64,000 nt of DNA from Tetrahymena thermophila SB210 (GCF_000189635.1 NW_002476407.1:496001-560000), one strand, 5' to 3'. Counted from the stretch's first letter, positions 23,886 to 36,454 are shown. Numbers and translations are program-made. Notes: generated by a model not told the origin, from the sequence alone.

Positions 23886-25298
23886 TCATTGCTTTTCTTT
23901 TTTATCTTGACTCTTGTTTTATCTGTAATACCAATTTTCTATATTTTTTAACAATATTTTTTGGACAGTATCTAGAGTGTGTTACTAGCAATTAATGTCA
24001 ATAGGAATAGTACAGGATAGGGAGCATTATTTCAATAGGTGATTTTGAATTGCCTAAAATTTATTTAAAAGTATGTCGGTTTATATTTCTCTTTCCTTAC
24101 TATCACTTATTTTTTGGATAACCTATTAATTATTGATATTAAATCTATGCTACTTTTTACTAATCACAAGATGGAAGGCTACAATGACTAGTTAACCTTA
24201 ATTAAACTTTGCAAAGTAATCTATGGCTTGTCTGATACGGTCTTTTTCTGCTGCACTTTCCCATTCTTATGGTTCAGGCTAAAATAATTAAATCTTTTAA
24301 AAATGTTAATAAAATGAATAATTCCACTTTTTGGAGATAATATGTTACATTTTATGAATCTTATTCGATTGAATAGTCATCCAAAATATCTCTTTCGTGA
24401 ATGCTACCTTCAATATATTGAGATAACTTTTATTTGATTTAGTCTGATTTAATAATCTATTCGTCTTCATTTTTTATCTTCAAAAAAAACGAAGGATTTA
24501 ATTCCGTGCCTTCAATAATGACAGGTTTGCCTTATGATAAGCACTTTTAAATATCAGTGTTAGCTCCTTTTCTAACTTAATAGCATCTTTATTCATATCT
24601 TTTGATTGTTTCATCTAAATCTATGCTAATATCACTAAATTAATAATATTATATATATCATTCATTAATTCTTTTGTTAATGATATTAATTTAATTACTT
24701 ACTTCCAATGATTTTATTTTGAATCTCCGACATGCATCATCTCCATCACACAAGAAATAATGTCTGTCTATAAAACATTTGATATATTCATTTTATCAGC
24801 TAGCTAATTAGCTATATTTGACTTTCCTATTTTGGGAGCTCCGAATATTAAAATCACAATAGGAGTTCTCATTCTATAAAACCTTCAATAAAAAGACTCT
24901 TTAGCATAAAAAATTAAAGATAGTCTATTAATTAATTAATTTATTACTCAGAAACTATTTTATATGTCCCAATAACTCCAGCAGGATTTGTGGGAATTTG
25001 TTAATAGATTGTTTCAAATAAAATTTCCTCTAATTGGTTTTAGTTAATTTCTTTGACTTCTTTTTCAACTAATTTTTTTTTAATAGATTTTGCTATACTT
25101 GCAGCTGTTTATTTATCAATCTATTTCATATAAAACATATAAAGTAAAATAGAATGAAAATATTTTCCTTACATAAATCAGTGTAAGCATTCTACTTATC
25201 AAATATCTAGAGAAAATATAATAGTTGTCATTCAATGTGACTTTAATCTTAACTAAATCATATAAGTTCACAGTCTTATTTTCTAAATTCTTATCCAT
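23886..25298 (-). CDS. 2-phosphoglycerate-kinase-like P-loop protein with ATP-cone region
   Basis: Five exons (minus): 25173..25298, 24948..25120, 24703..24882, 24328..24634, 23886..24278 (392 aa). Residues about 15-85 resemble an ATP-cone (YIFSRYLISRML...IAKSIKKKLVE...NQLEEILFE). The kinase core follows: RTPIVILIFGAPKIGKS, with Walker A at residues 114-121, then NVLQTDIISCVMEMMH. Downstream come a KRYEQRCYQVRKG helix, GKPVIIEGTELNP, and a C-terminal NKFQAIQNHLL segment. This order (ATP-cone, P-loop, ST-D segment, IIEG) is that of archaeal 2-phosphoglycerate kinase and the plant LPA1-type proteins. The archaeal enzyme makes 2,3-bisphosphoglycerate. The eukaryotic relatives are less well understood, so the substrate here is inferred. 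The intron 24883..24947 depends on a phase-2 join that restores SEFYRMRTP. Confidence 0.8.
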
Positions 25299-25820
25299 AT
25301 TTTATTTTCCATCACCATTAACTTTAAATTTAAATAAAATATCTTAAATATATGATTGGAATCTTGATTGAAGATAAATCATTCTAATAAAATTTTATTT
25401 TGCATATTGTTCCTAAAACCTCTGCTTAAAATATTATATTTATTTTTAAATTACTTTCACTTTCTTAGTTGAACTTAGAATGCTATGTAAAATCAATCTT
25501 ACTCAAGTCAAGTTAAACTATTTTCTGATCTTAAGTATTCATCAATAGTAAAGAGAAAGAATGACCTATTCAAAAATATTAATTATGAAGTATCTACTTA
25601 TATGATGTCGATAATTTGAAGCGCTTAACTAAATATGGTAATTAGTTTTTATTTTTTTTTTTGTTATGTATTTTTAGCAATTTAGATTTCTATAATTTAT
25701 AATATTAATTTTTCAATCGACAATTAGATCAACTTTTGATTAAAACTTTATGACTGACAGAAACAATAATAAATATCTAATATAAATAATTAATTAACAA
25801 AAAAGCTCGTATTTTTTATT
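25299..25820. other. Spacer between 2PGK-like gene and the duplicated PNKP tail
   Basis: AT-rich; no supported gene. Confidence 0.5.
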
Positions 25821-26262
25821 ATTTAATATTTATAGTAGAAGATATTCTTAAATAAATTAATACATAATTTATTAAAAATTTGCATAAGTTAATATAAAAA
25901 TACATCCATACTTTATTTAAAAAAAACAAAGGTAAGATTTATTTTTTATAATATCATTTCATTTTGTAAAGCTAAAGAAACTTTTTTCGTCTTTTTTGTT
26001 ATTAAAAAGACCTGCTATACATACAATTGATTGTTCTAATTTGATTTAATATTTGTAGTAAAAGATATACTTATATGAATTAATGCATTATTTATTAAAA
26101 ATTTGCATATGTTAATATATAGTTACATACATACTTTATTTAAAAAAAACAAAGTAAGATTTATTTTTTATAATATGATTTCATTTTGTAAAGCTAAAGA
26201 AACTTTCTTCGTCTGCTTTGTTGTTAAAAGGACCTGCTATAAAATTGACTGTGCCAATTTGA
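25821..26262. repeat. Tandem duplication (about 220 bp x2) covering the PNKP 3' end
   Basis: Copy A, about 25821..26045, and copy B, about 26045..26262, are head-to-tail and roughly 85-90% alike by eye. Shared blocks include ATTTAATATTT.TAGTA, TACTTTATTTAAAAAAAACA and TCATTTTGTAAAGCTAAAGA. Copy B holds the live stop codon (26181..26183, minus) and last codons of PNKP. Copy A holds a decayed copy of the same last 20 codons (stop at 25959..25961) with three amino-acid changes. Confidence 0.85.
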
Positions 26263-28127
26263 TCAAAACCTTCTTGTTCGGTAGGAGCTTGGTAATCTTT
26301 GAAGAATTTATGGATGGGGATTTTACCAACTCTTTTTGAAAAGTGAGTCCTGTTTTTGTTGTTTTCTCTTTAGTTATCTAAGTGGAATGCTAAGTCCTTT
26401 GTAATTTATAAATCAAATGCTCTAACCTAGATTTCTTTAAAAAGATAATATAATATGATTAAATATTTAAGAGTTTTTGAGGAAAAAAGTACTGTGTTTT
26501 TTAGCTAAAGCTATGAAATCTTTACGGCTTTCAACGGTAGGATTAGTATTATCAATAACTACATTTTTTTTTTGTTAAATAGCCTTTTCAGCTGCTTCTA
26601 AGCACTTGGGCATAGTTTTCAAAGTATCCTTTTATTTTAAAGTTAAATTTTTCATCTAACATTCATAATTTTATTTAATTTTACTCTGTTAATTCTCACA
26701 TAATCTTTAAGATAATTCTCAACAAATGTTGACTTTCCTGAACCTGCTGATCCAACCATAATAATCACTATTTATTTAACATAAATAAGTTTGTATATAT
26801 TTAAAATAAATATTTAAAAATAATACTTTCTTATTTATCAGAAGAAGTTTTTACCCCTTTTTGTTTGAAAAGATCACCTTAGGTTGGTAGATTTTTAGGA
26901 TTAAAAAAATCTGTAGTAGAAATATTTTCCTTTTTATCTAAGAATAATTGATCTGGAGTGTAGAAAGTCAACCCAATATTCAAAGCGAATTTTCTAATAA
27001 TTAAAAAAAATTAAATATCTTCATTTAAAAATTTTAATTTACAAGTCAGAGTCGCTAAAATCTTTAACAGGAGCTTTTCTGCCTGCAGCATCTCCACAAT
27101 AGAAAGAATTTTTTTCATCAAAGGTGGGCTTTGTCTTTATCTTTTATAAAAAGTATTCCCACATCCCTTTATAAAAATTATATTTTTACAATATTGAATG
27201 AGATAAATACTTTTGATATTTATTTATACCTTTGTTTGGCTTCTTATTTTCATCTTCTTATGTTGCATACAAGGAAAAAATAGGTAATTCTAACTATTTA
27301 TTTATATATTTTTAGAGATAATTTTAAAGAATCAGTCAAATATTTTTATTTAAAAAGATACTTCATTAGCAATATTTGTAATCTTTGTATTAATTTCCTT
27401 GTGAGTTGTATGGCCTTTGCCAATACCACCTTAATTAGAAAAAATAACTATAGTAAAACCATCTTTATAAAGCTGCTACATTTTTGATTTCACTTTTACA
27501 TCCCATAATAACCAATCGTGCTCATTTTAAGGGAATTTTTTACCGCTTTTAGTTCTTATAATTGTATAATCCTAATCAAAAATATTTAATATTATCAATT
27601 AAATATAAAAAGTTCTTTTAATAAAGTTGCCAAGTCATTAATTTTAAGTATAATTGAGATTTGAAAACTTTTAAATATTGTGATTAAAATTTATCACATG
27701 ATGATTTTGTTTATTCATATTTAATTATGGTGAGAATAGAATGCAAGTATAAAAATTCAATTAAGCTGCTGGCTAATGTTAAAATATATTTTAATTAAGC
27801 TTATTTTACCATATCAAAGCTTGCTATTTTATCGCTTTCAGCAATATGCCCTTTAGGAATTCCAACTCCTATTGTTTTATGAGTTGACCAAGTATATTCT
27901 ATGCTTTACTTGTTATCTTTTTTTTCTTCTTCTTGCTCTTCTTCATCGCTATTTTATTTCTTTGGAACTTTTCTAATATAAATTTTTATCTTAAAGCATG
28001 AAACTTAAACAAAGCTGGTTTTACTCAATTTGCTTTTCTTCTTTCTTAGCTTTTTTAAAACAATTTAAATTTAAGGGGGTTTATTTAAATTAATGAAACC
28101 TGCTGATCTTGTAGATTTTGATGACAT
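26181..28127 (-). CDS. PNKP: Polynucleotide kinase 3'-phosphatase (PNKP)
   Basis: Ten exons (minus): 28100..28127, 28025..28049, 27810..27972, 27362..27571, 27230..27293, 27043..27166, 26827..26993, 26685..26767, 26493..26628, 26181..26434 (417 aa). Phosphatase half: FDMDYT with the DxDxT acid pair D71/D73, SGKKFPQNEHDWLLWD, IVIFSNQGGIGKG, KPNKGMWEYF and YCGDAAGRKAP. Kinase half: MVGSAGSGKST (P-loop residues 266-273), INRDTLKTMPKC, VVIDNTNPTVESRKDFI and a C-terminal YQAPTEQEGFDQIG. PNKP repairs DNA breaks by adding 5' phosphate and removing 3' phosphate. Only 70 residues precede the phosphatase motif and they are Lys/Glu-rich, so no N-terminal FHA domain is visible, unlike animal PNKP. The largest intron (27572..27809, 238 nt) falls inside DxDxT. 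Confidence 0.94.
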
Positions 28128-28507
28128 CTTTGCTATTTATTTCTACTTTCTAATTAACTCTCTAGATTTTATAATTATATTATTCAAATAAATCTTTTAT
28201 TTTTCTGATAATAAATATCTTCGCGTTTTAAACAAACAAAAGAACTGAAATTTATTTAAAAACTAAAATGTTAATGCCTTTTAGTATAAAAAGCTAATGG
28301 TTTTTAGAGCTAAATACTATCTCTATTATAAAAAGTTAATTTAGAATATCTTAGTATTTGATGAATTTTATTAATAAAATTATAAACCAGGATAAACTTT
28401 ATAGCAGAACTAGTGTTTTAAAGAGTTTGAAAAAAGAATATTTTTTCCCTCCAAACTTATTCTTGTTAAAATTTATCAATATATAGAAATATTAGGTTAA
28501 AATTTAA
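28128..28507. other. Spacer upstream of PNKP
   Basis: No supported gene; it lies between the PNKP start and the stop of the next minus-strand gene. Confidence 0.5.
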
Positions 28508-29644
28508 TCATATATCAAGATAGAGATCGTACATTATTACATAAAAACTGTTCTAAAGTATATTTTAAAGACAAAGTTTATTAAATAATGCTAGATACAA
28601 TTTTAGTTAATCTTCTGATAAAATTCGGTCTATAACTTATTCAGAAATGCGCGCCTAAGATAAAACTAAATAAAAACTGTAATCAACATAGTTAGGAAGA
28701 AAAGATGCCAATAATTTCTTTCTATTTTAATCTAAAAATATTAAGGATTTGTTAAAAAACTCATATTGTAAAAAGTGCTCCTCCAATACTTAACTTTTTT
28801 TCACATAAAGTTTTAAGAATTTTTCAGGAAAACAAAGCTAGAGTTTTACTTTAAACTCAAAAAGCTGTTATTCTGCATCACTATCATCAAAATTAATGTT
28901 TAAAGTTATCTACTAAGTGTTGATATAAGTGAGGTCTATAATTTATTATTTTTAATTTTGATTAAATTAATAATCCTCATTCTTATTTTACTGCTCAAAA
29001 TTTACTTCTATATTCAAATTATCAACATTAATTGTAGATGGACACTTATCAAACAGATTTTAAATTATTTTTATTTATTTAGAATATGCAATCGAGTTTG
29101 CTATACTATTTATATAGTTAAATATTAAAAAGAATTCTTACATTTTAATTTATTTTAAATTATTTATTATTATTTTGGTTGGATTATAAAGACACTCAAT
29201 AAAATTTACATTTTCTGTAATTTTTATCAAAAAGGATTCTAAATTTTGGATCATCTATAAGGTTAAGCTTTAAAAGTGTAAATTGAAGACATACTTTTCT
29301 TCTTCTTCTTCCTATTAAAAGTATTTATCTTTTTTCTTAGCTTCGATTTAATTTTGCCATGAGTTTTATATTTCATTGATAAAATCTACATGATACTAAT
29401 TTATTTTGTATAACTTTTGTAAATTCTATTTAATCAATTTTATTAAAACATCTACTTCGTTTGATTTTATGGCTACCCTAAAATTTTAGAAATTTTCTTC
29501 ATTTAAATTAGTATTTTCTATAAATTTATATGCTTCATCTATTGTTGTAAACTATTTTTATAAATCAAAGTAATATAAACTATCTTCTTAATATTAAACA
29601 ACTAAGATTTCATTTTATAAATTCATATCAGTAGATATTTGCAT
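28508..29644 (-). CDS. Unrecognised Q/K-rich protein (378 aa)
   Basis: A single open frame of 379 codons from ATG (MQISTDMNLQNEI) to TGA with no intron. That length is unlikely by chance with TGA as the only stop, and the composition is coding-like throughout. The protein is helical and rich in Gln, Asn, Lys and Leu. A short acidic run (residues about 125-130, QQEEEEEK) lies near the middle, a Q/N-rich linker near 225-245, and a Leu/Phe-rich C-terminal half (LFEFKVKLQLCFPEKFLKLY). No signal peptide, no membrane span and no known motif were seen. Its promoter would face the gene-poor stretch beyond 29.6 kb. Confidence 0.6.
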
Positions 29645-32101
29645 ATTAATATTTTTATTTTAAGCTAAATCTTTTTATAAATTTTTATTCAGCGAAAAAA
29701 TTTGAAATTAAATCTTAGAATAAAAAATCAATTAAAAGTAAAAATTAACTGTGTTGAACAGCTAAGATATTTTTAATTTTAACAAAATATTATATTGAAA
29801 GCAAATATTAGAAATAAAATTACCATTTTATATTTTAAACAATTTATAAAATTTTTTAAAATCATTAACGACAAGCATAATTAAAATCAAAAAAAAATAA
29901 TTGCCAAATTTAATTAAGTATTTATTCTTGAATTGAAAATATTTTCAAATAAAAATAAGAATAAAATACTAAAAAAATATTTTATGATATAAAAAATATT
30001 TAGCTTAGATATTAGATAGAGAAAAATATAAACAAAAAAAATAACTCTGCTTGCTAAAATGTAAAAATTATTTGATTAAATTAAACTTCCTAAAATTTCA
30101 AAAAATATGTGATAAAAATGTAAATCATAAAAAAACAGAAACTCTATTTAACATATTTTATTCTAAATAACAATCTTCAATAAACATTTTTAGAAATAAA
30201 AAATATTTTAAAAGTATTTTTTGTTTAAGGATTAACAAATTAATACATTTAAAAATATATAATGTAAGTAATTTGAGTTCTATTTATCGAATTTTATTAT
30301 TTATTAAGAGTGAAAAATACAATTTGTTAATTTAACAAAGAGTAAACTATAAGTAGTTGTTAGAACTATTTTGTAGTGTAAATGTTAAGGATAAATAGTA
30401 TTCTTCATATATTAGTTACTCTTAATAATTTTTAAAAGAATAGAAAGAAGAATGAATTAAACACATGAAAAAAATAGTATAATTAAATTGTAAAATTAGT
30501 GGATTAACAAATTTATAGTTTAATTTTTGTATTTTTGACGAATTATTAACTTACTGGATGAATGAAATTAAATTTATACTTACAAAACAATTAGATTATG
30601 AAATAAAATTTGTATTTTTTAAAAAATAATCTATTTTTTTTTATCAATTTAGAATTACTAAAGCAACAAATACCATATTTAAAAGTGATTTAACCTATTT
30701 AATTATCGATAGATATGGACAGTTAATGTATTTATTCACTCCTATTTAGTAAAAATTGCTAGAAAAATTAATATTTATGATAATCAAACTTTGTTACTCT
30801 TTAAAATTTTCTTTCCAGTTTATTTTAAAAATAAAATAAAATTTGATATTTTTGATTTGATTTTACAGAAAAAGTATTTTTTATTTAATATTTATTCAAT
30901 AAAATACAAACAAGAAAACATTATTAATTTTATATTATCCTGTTTTTTTTTAATATTTTTACCAAAAGAAGACAATTTTCGTATTTAAATAGATGAACAA
31001 AGACCTATTCAAATGGAAATGACTTTAGTCTGTCTGTAAAAACTTTATGAAATTGCTTTAATAAGTAAAATTTTAATTTAAAAAATATATAAAATAGTAT
31101 TTTTTGCTCTAATAATATGCTAATAATAAAATTATTCAAAATCTATACTCAAAAAGTGATGATAAAAGAAGTTAATAATAACAGCATGCTTTTTAAGCAT
31201 TTTTTAAATAAAAATAAAACATAATGACACTATTTAATCATTTTTTTCTGATATAACTTTGAATATTATTTTAAAAAAAAGAATTTAATTTAATTTCATT
31301 TTCATTTATAATTATTATTGTAACTAAAAAATGTGATCAGCTAGTTAATTTTTTAGATTTTTTTTAAATTTAAATTACTGTCTTTAAAATATAAAATTTA
31401 AAAATATAAATTCTTAAACATATTTTGATGCTTTTTGTCCAACAAAAAACTGTAGAAAAATATTAAAAAAATAGCATAGAATTAAAAAAACAAACCAACA
31501 AACCTTTTGTATTAAATTAATAAATTCAATTGTATTTTTTTATAAATAAAAATTAAATAAGCGCTGGTTAATAGAATTATAATCCATCTTATATCTAATG
31601 TAATTCGTTATATCAAAATACTGATTCTCTTTAAATATTCTGTATATATTATTGTATGGATAATAAATAATGTATAGCTTTTTTTATTATTTATTAAATA
31701 TAAATTTGAGTAGTAACATAAAATATATGGGGTGGGGTAAAGTAAATTAATTTATAATTGTTATAAATATAATGAAATGTTTAGTAAATTTTTTTATTAC
31801 ATTTAGTATTAATGATATTTTAATTTACCAGAAATGTGGTTATAAAAAATAAATTTAGCCCTAATTTTGCTTTTTATTTCAAATTTTAATCACTTTATTG
31901 ATCAAATAGTGATATAAAAGAATTTAAATATAATCATCTAGAACGAAGTAATTTTAGCAGAAAGTAAGCATATAGCTAGCTATTCAAGTATAAATATTCT
32001 ATTAAAAGCGTTATATTTAACAACACTAAAATAAAAAAAGAATTTTTATTATTTCATATTATTGTATTAGATTAAAAATTTTATGACCTATTTATTTAAT
32101 T

Positions 32102-32981
32102 GAATTTACTTACTCTAAAAAAGTAAATGGAAAAGGTGCAGAAAAATTTTAATTTAAATATTATCTAAAATAACCATTGGTTTTGTATTTAGAAATAGAA
32201 GTCTTTTGTATTAAATGACAGGAAGTACCTGTTTTTGATTATTTTCTTGATAAAAGTCACTCAAATATTTCAACTTTTATAAAAACTTCAAATATTTTTT
32301 AAGTAGTTGAGTGATTTATTTTCAATTTGAAAAAATTTGAATTTTTTTATTTATTTAGAAATGATAATTATGATGCATTAAATGTGTATTAAGGTTCAAG
32401 TAAAATTAAATTAAATCGCTTAAAAGAGCAGAAATAGCCATTCAATTTTGTTATTTTATCTAGCTTAGCATAGTGAGATATTATAAACTTGTATCTCTAA
32501 AGGATAGGATTTTCCCTTTATGATATGAAGGCTAAAGTTATATGTGTAAGAAAAAAAGCTATTTAAATAATTTGTGATAAAGTTTTTTTGAAATTTCTCA
32601 CAATAAAAGTTAATGTATGTATTGCTATTAGAATTAAGCTTTATCAATTAAAATGAACGCTGATTGTTGGATAAAGACCAAATTTCTTTTATAGAAGTAT
32701 TTATGAAATAATATAAAATAAATCAAAATTTGATCCAGCGGTATTGCTAGACAGACTGTATGGTGGTTAGTCATTGTATTCTGTTGAAATTTACTTCTTG
32801 AATTCTATTCTTAATTTAAGGTAAGTAAATAACGAAATAAATAAATAATCATCCATCAAAATATTATAAAAAGAAGTGTTTTATTTTTAATATAATTAGC
32901 TTGTTTAAATAATTTATTGCATTGAATTCTGATCTAGAAAAAAAGAAAAATAAAGTGGTACCACCTTAGCTTAATGTTTGA
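32102..32981 (+). pseudogene. Decayed or partly resolved gene of unknown family
   Basis: Coding-like segments follow one another but in different frames: FTYSKKVNGKGAEKFQF near 32110, SEILQTCISKGQDFPFM near 32470, ISHNKSQCMYCYQNQ near 32600, and a well-preserved tail FDPAVLLDRLYGGQS near 32730. The tail is joined by an ordinary intron (32821..32899) to SLFKQFIALNSDLEKKK and ends VVPPQLNV at TGA 32979..32981. This could be a gene fragment with lost frames or a gene whose introns I could not place. I do not recognise the family. Confidence 0.35.
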
Positions 32982-33743
32982 TTGTGGTAAATATATAATT
33001 ATTTTTCAAAAATAATAATACCATGTATTTTATTGAACTCTAATAAAAAGTTAAGAAAGAATTTATTTTATCCACCAAAAAGCTCCTTTCTTTCCTACCC
33101 TCTATTTATTTAAAAAAGCTTGATGTAATCATTGTACTGGTGATTGATGTGAAATCAATAATTTCAAATTCTTACCAACCAAATTGAATTCTATTTATTT
33201 ATTTAGTTAAAGAGCTTTTGGCAGTGAATTACATTTTTTTTTTAAAGAATATTTTTGCCATTTAATAAATCTTATTTACTTTAAAGCATTCAATTCTTTC
33301 AGAATTCAACATATCTATGTCATCACTGCTTGAAGTTTCTATAGCATATTATCTTTACTATCTTAATTAGTTGATCATTAATTTGTTAATTTGGTTCTAA
33401 TAAAAAATCATGTTTTCTTTATTTTGTCGCCAAAGCTATAATTGAATTTAGCACTTTTTAAAAATCGCCGTAACGAATGTGTCTTATAAGTTTTATTCAT
33501 ATGAAAATAGCAGGCTAATTTATATTTGAAACGAAAAAAATCAAACCACTTATCACTTTTAGCATTCGGGTTAAAATTAAAAGATGAATTTTAGTTTTTA
33601 GGAAAAGAAGATAAATCATTTGAAAAAATGCTAAATTTACTGCTGAATAAAGAAATAACATGCAAACGATTTGTTAGATAAAGAGTGTTTGTTAGGGGGT
33701 TTAATAAAATCAATTGAGTATTATAAATAAATTAGCAAAGAAA

Positions 33744-33745
<2 letters not shown>

Positions 33746-33783
<38 letters not shown>

Positions 33784-33784
33784 T
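33746..33784. repeat. (TTGA)n microsatellite
   Basis: Nearly ten perfect TTGA units. Confidence 0.95.
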
Positions 33785-34044
33785 ATTGTGGGGAGAGCTG
33801 ACATAACATCTTTAAATTGCATCATTTAGTTTAGATATTTGGAAATGACGAATAATTACAAAAAATAAGCAAGTTAATTGCATTTATTATGGAACAATTT
33901 GAGTTATTTAATAAGTGTTTGCTTATCTAAATACAAAAAAATTCTTTTCAACTTTTTTACCAAATCAAATGCACGAAATATTTAAAATCAAAAAATAGAC
34001 TCCCCGTAGTATTTATTAATTTAGTTTAATTTATATGTATGATT

Positions 34045-34067
34045 GATTTGATTTGATTTGATTTGAC
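34045..34067. repeat. (TTTGA)n microsatellite
   Basis: About four perfect TTTGA units following a GATTGA. Confidence 0.85.
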
Positions 34068-35329
34068 CCTATTTTACATAGTTACACTATTAAAAGATGT
34101 GCTCAGAAAAAATATTCTGATTTAAACCCTAACTCTTTCTAGATGAATTAAATTTTTATAATTTTTTTAATACAGGATGTAAGCTTTCAATGATTAATGC
34201 AATAAGTATTGCAAGTTGCTTTTTGTAGAATATGAGTAGATTTCTAATAACTTAATTTATAGTGAGTTATTAAGTATCCCAGCATAGTTAAATAACACTC
34301 ATAATCAAAAATTGTGTAAGAGCACTCTGCAAACTCATCTTTTATTTATTTTTCTACCGCTTTGTTTTTCTTTGCTGCTAACCTATTACCAAATTTTATT
34401 GAAATACTAGTAATACGAGTATTTTGCATGGATAATTACTAATGATTTATACAAATAAAATTTAATAGAAATTTTATTTTGCTAAACCAGTTTTTCAATT
34501 TGTTTTCTATTTTCATTTTTTACCTTCATTCCAAATTACAAATTGATACTAGAAAAGAATCAAACTGTAAAGTGAAGCTATTCTTAAGGGAACAAGAATT
34601 AATAAAACGATAAGTTAAGCGATAAGTATGCGATATCAGAAAATAGTCCCATTAGGAATTTTATGGCTCAAATTAAATCTTTGTATTGTTTAGAATTAAT
34701 AATCTAAGAGGTTGAAATTTAATTAAGAGTAAATTGAAACTCTATCACTTTTTCATTCAAGTCTTATTTTGAAATACATGTTATTTCTTATTCGAGTGTG
34801 CTTTATTTATGAATCGGTTTAAAATAAATATATATAGAATGTCAGTCTAAAGGAAACAATTAAGTAATAGAAAAAGCTAAGTAAGTAGTAAATCTACCTA
34901 AGGTAATGCTGTAAGATTCAAATATTTTTTGTTCTATAAAAAATTTTAAGTCAACACAGTTTCAACAAGTAAAAGAAATTAATGAAAATAATTGTAATAA
35001 TGTAAGCAGAGGAAAAGTAAATTTATTTACCAGATAATTGACTTAAAATATATCAGATAAAAGGAGTGGAATGAACGAGAAGACTTTAAGAAATTGAATG
35101 AGATACTGCTTTTTTAATTTGCATAAATTGTGGGTATTTTTTATTAATTGAATTAGCATAATTTAATAACTTTAATTATTTAGAATAGAGCATAGATTGA
35201 TTGATTGATAGATAGATAAATATATTCATAGATAGTTAAATAAATAGGTGAATACATCTATCTATTTATCTAAAATAAATAAATAAATAATAAAAAGAGA
35301 GTGATTAATAAATTTATTTAGTTAATTAT

Positions 35330-35830
35330 TCAATAAAATATATAATATATTAATATTGAGCTATCCAACTAAGTAACTCAATAAGATATCTTTAAAAATT
35401 TTTACTGATATTTTTTGCATATTAACAGATTCCTTCGTAGTATTTAGAATTAATAGCATCTTTTTCAATGCTTGCTTTCCAATCAATAGGTCATCTATTA
35501 ATTAGAGCTAATTGGTCTATTGATCCTAATTCATAGTGAACTAAATTTATTATTTTACCTGTTTATTAATTTAATTTCATTCACTCTTTAAATATTTGAT
35601 GACAACTAAATGTTGCTTGTAAAGAAATATTATTACATTCATCGCAAACAATTACTGTCTAGTTCACAATGTTTTTATGAAAGTGTGATATTAATTTCAA
35701 TAGATTTTTCTCTTATTTTTAATTAATTAATTCAAAAAGAATTTTATAGTTTTTTTTTCCTATGGGAAAACCTGTAGTTATTATTGTATCTATTTAAAAA
35801 AAGAAGCATCTTTCATCGGTGGAAAAAAAA
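35330..35830 (-). mobile_element. Decayed IS1595/ISXO2-like (Merlin-type) DDE transposase
   Basis: On the minus strand, reading from about 35830 downward: ERCFFF, a helix NYKILFELI, then VIVCDECNNISL, which resembles the family's TxIxSDxWxxYxxL around the second catalytic Asp. Then SCHQIF stands where the family has a H..V segment. After a break comes INLVHYELGSIDQLALIN, resembling the NFVDPxTGAHTQxIE block, then PIDWKASI like the W..xK..L block, and RYLIELL near the usual C-terminal YLxEFLWR. The frame is interrupted by TGA at 35581..35583 and again inside the third block (about 35496). No terminal inverted repeats were identified. The alignment is by eye against remembered family motifs. 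Confidence 0.42.
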
Positions 35831-36173
35831 AAATTGAAAGAATAATAAACTTAAATTTGAGCAAAATATTCTCACTTTTTTTAAAAAAACTAAAAATATG
35901 AGCTTCAAAAAAATATCAACAAAATCAAATAATACAAATCCAATCCACAAAAATTATGATCTAGTTTTAAAAATCAAAAAGGAATTAAATTACTATTTTA
36001 CACAGATTGTTAATATAAAATTATTTTGATTTACTTGACAAACAAACAAAATTAATAGTTAGTTGTTAATTTATATAGGTTTTTTTTAAATTTGATTATC
36101 ATTAAATTAAAAATACAAATGAGAAATTGAGAGAAGACTATGATTAAAAGATAGGTATTTATTTATTTATTTT

Positions 36174-36200
36174 GGTAGGTAGGTAGGTAGGTAGGTAGGT
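36174..36200. repeat. (GGTA)n microsatellite
   Basis: Nearly seven perfect GGTA units. Confidence 0.95.
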
Positions 36201-36454
36201 GCTTTTAGTTAAGTTATTAGCTTTTAATATCGTGGTTATAAATTTTAACATTGTTTTAATTGGATAAGTGGATATTTATTTTTTAAAAGTAAATAGGAGG
36301 GAGAGGTAGTGATTATGAAAATATTTGGTTTTGTTGTTATTTATTTATTTAATTAGTTAGTTAGTATATTTTTCAAATCAGTTAGTATATCAATTATATA
36401 TGTGTATGTTTTTTATCTTTTTTATTATGGTAGTTCAAGATAGTTAGTTTTTTT

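Noticed and set aside
31485-31510. CAAACCAACAAACCTTTT resembling a Tetrahymena chromosome-breakage sequence
   Set aside because: Does not match the 15-base consensus closely enough, and no telomere addition or break is seen.
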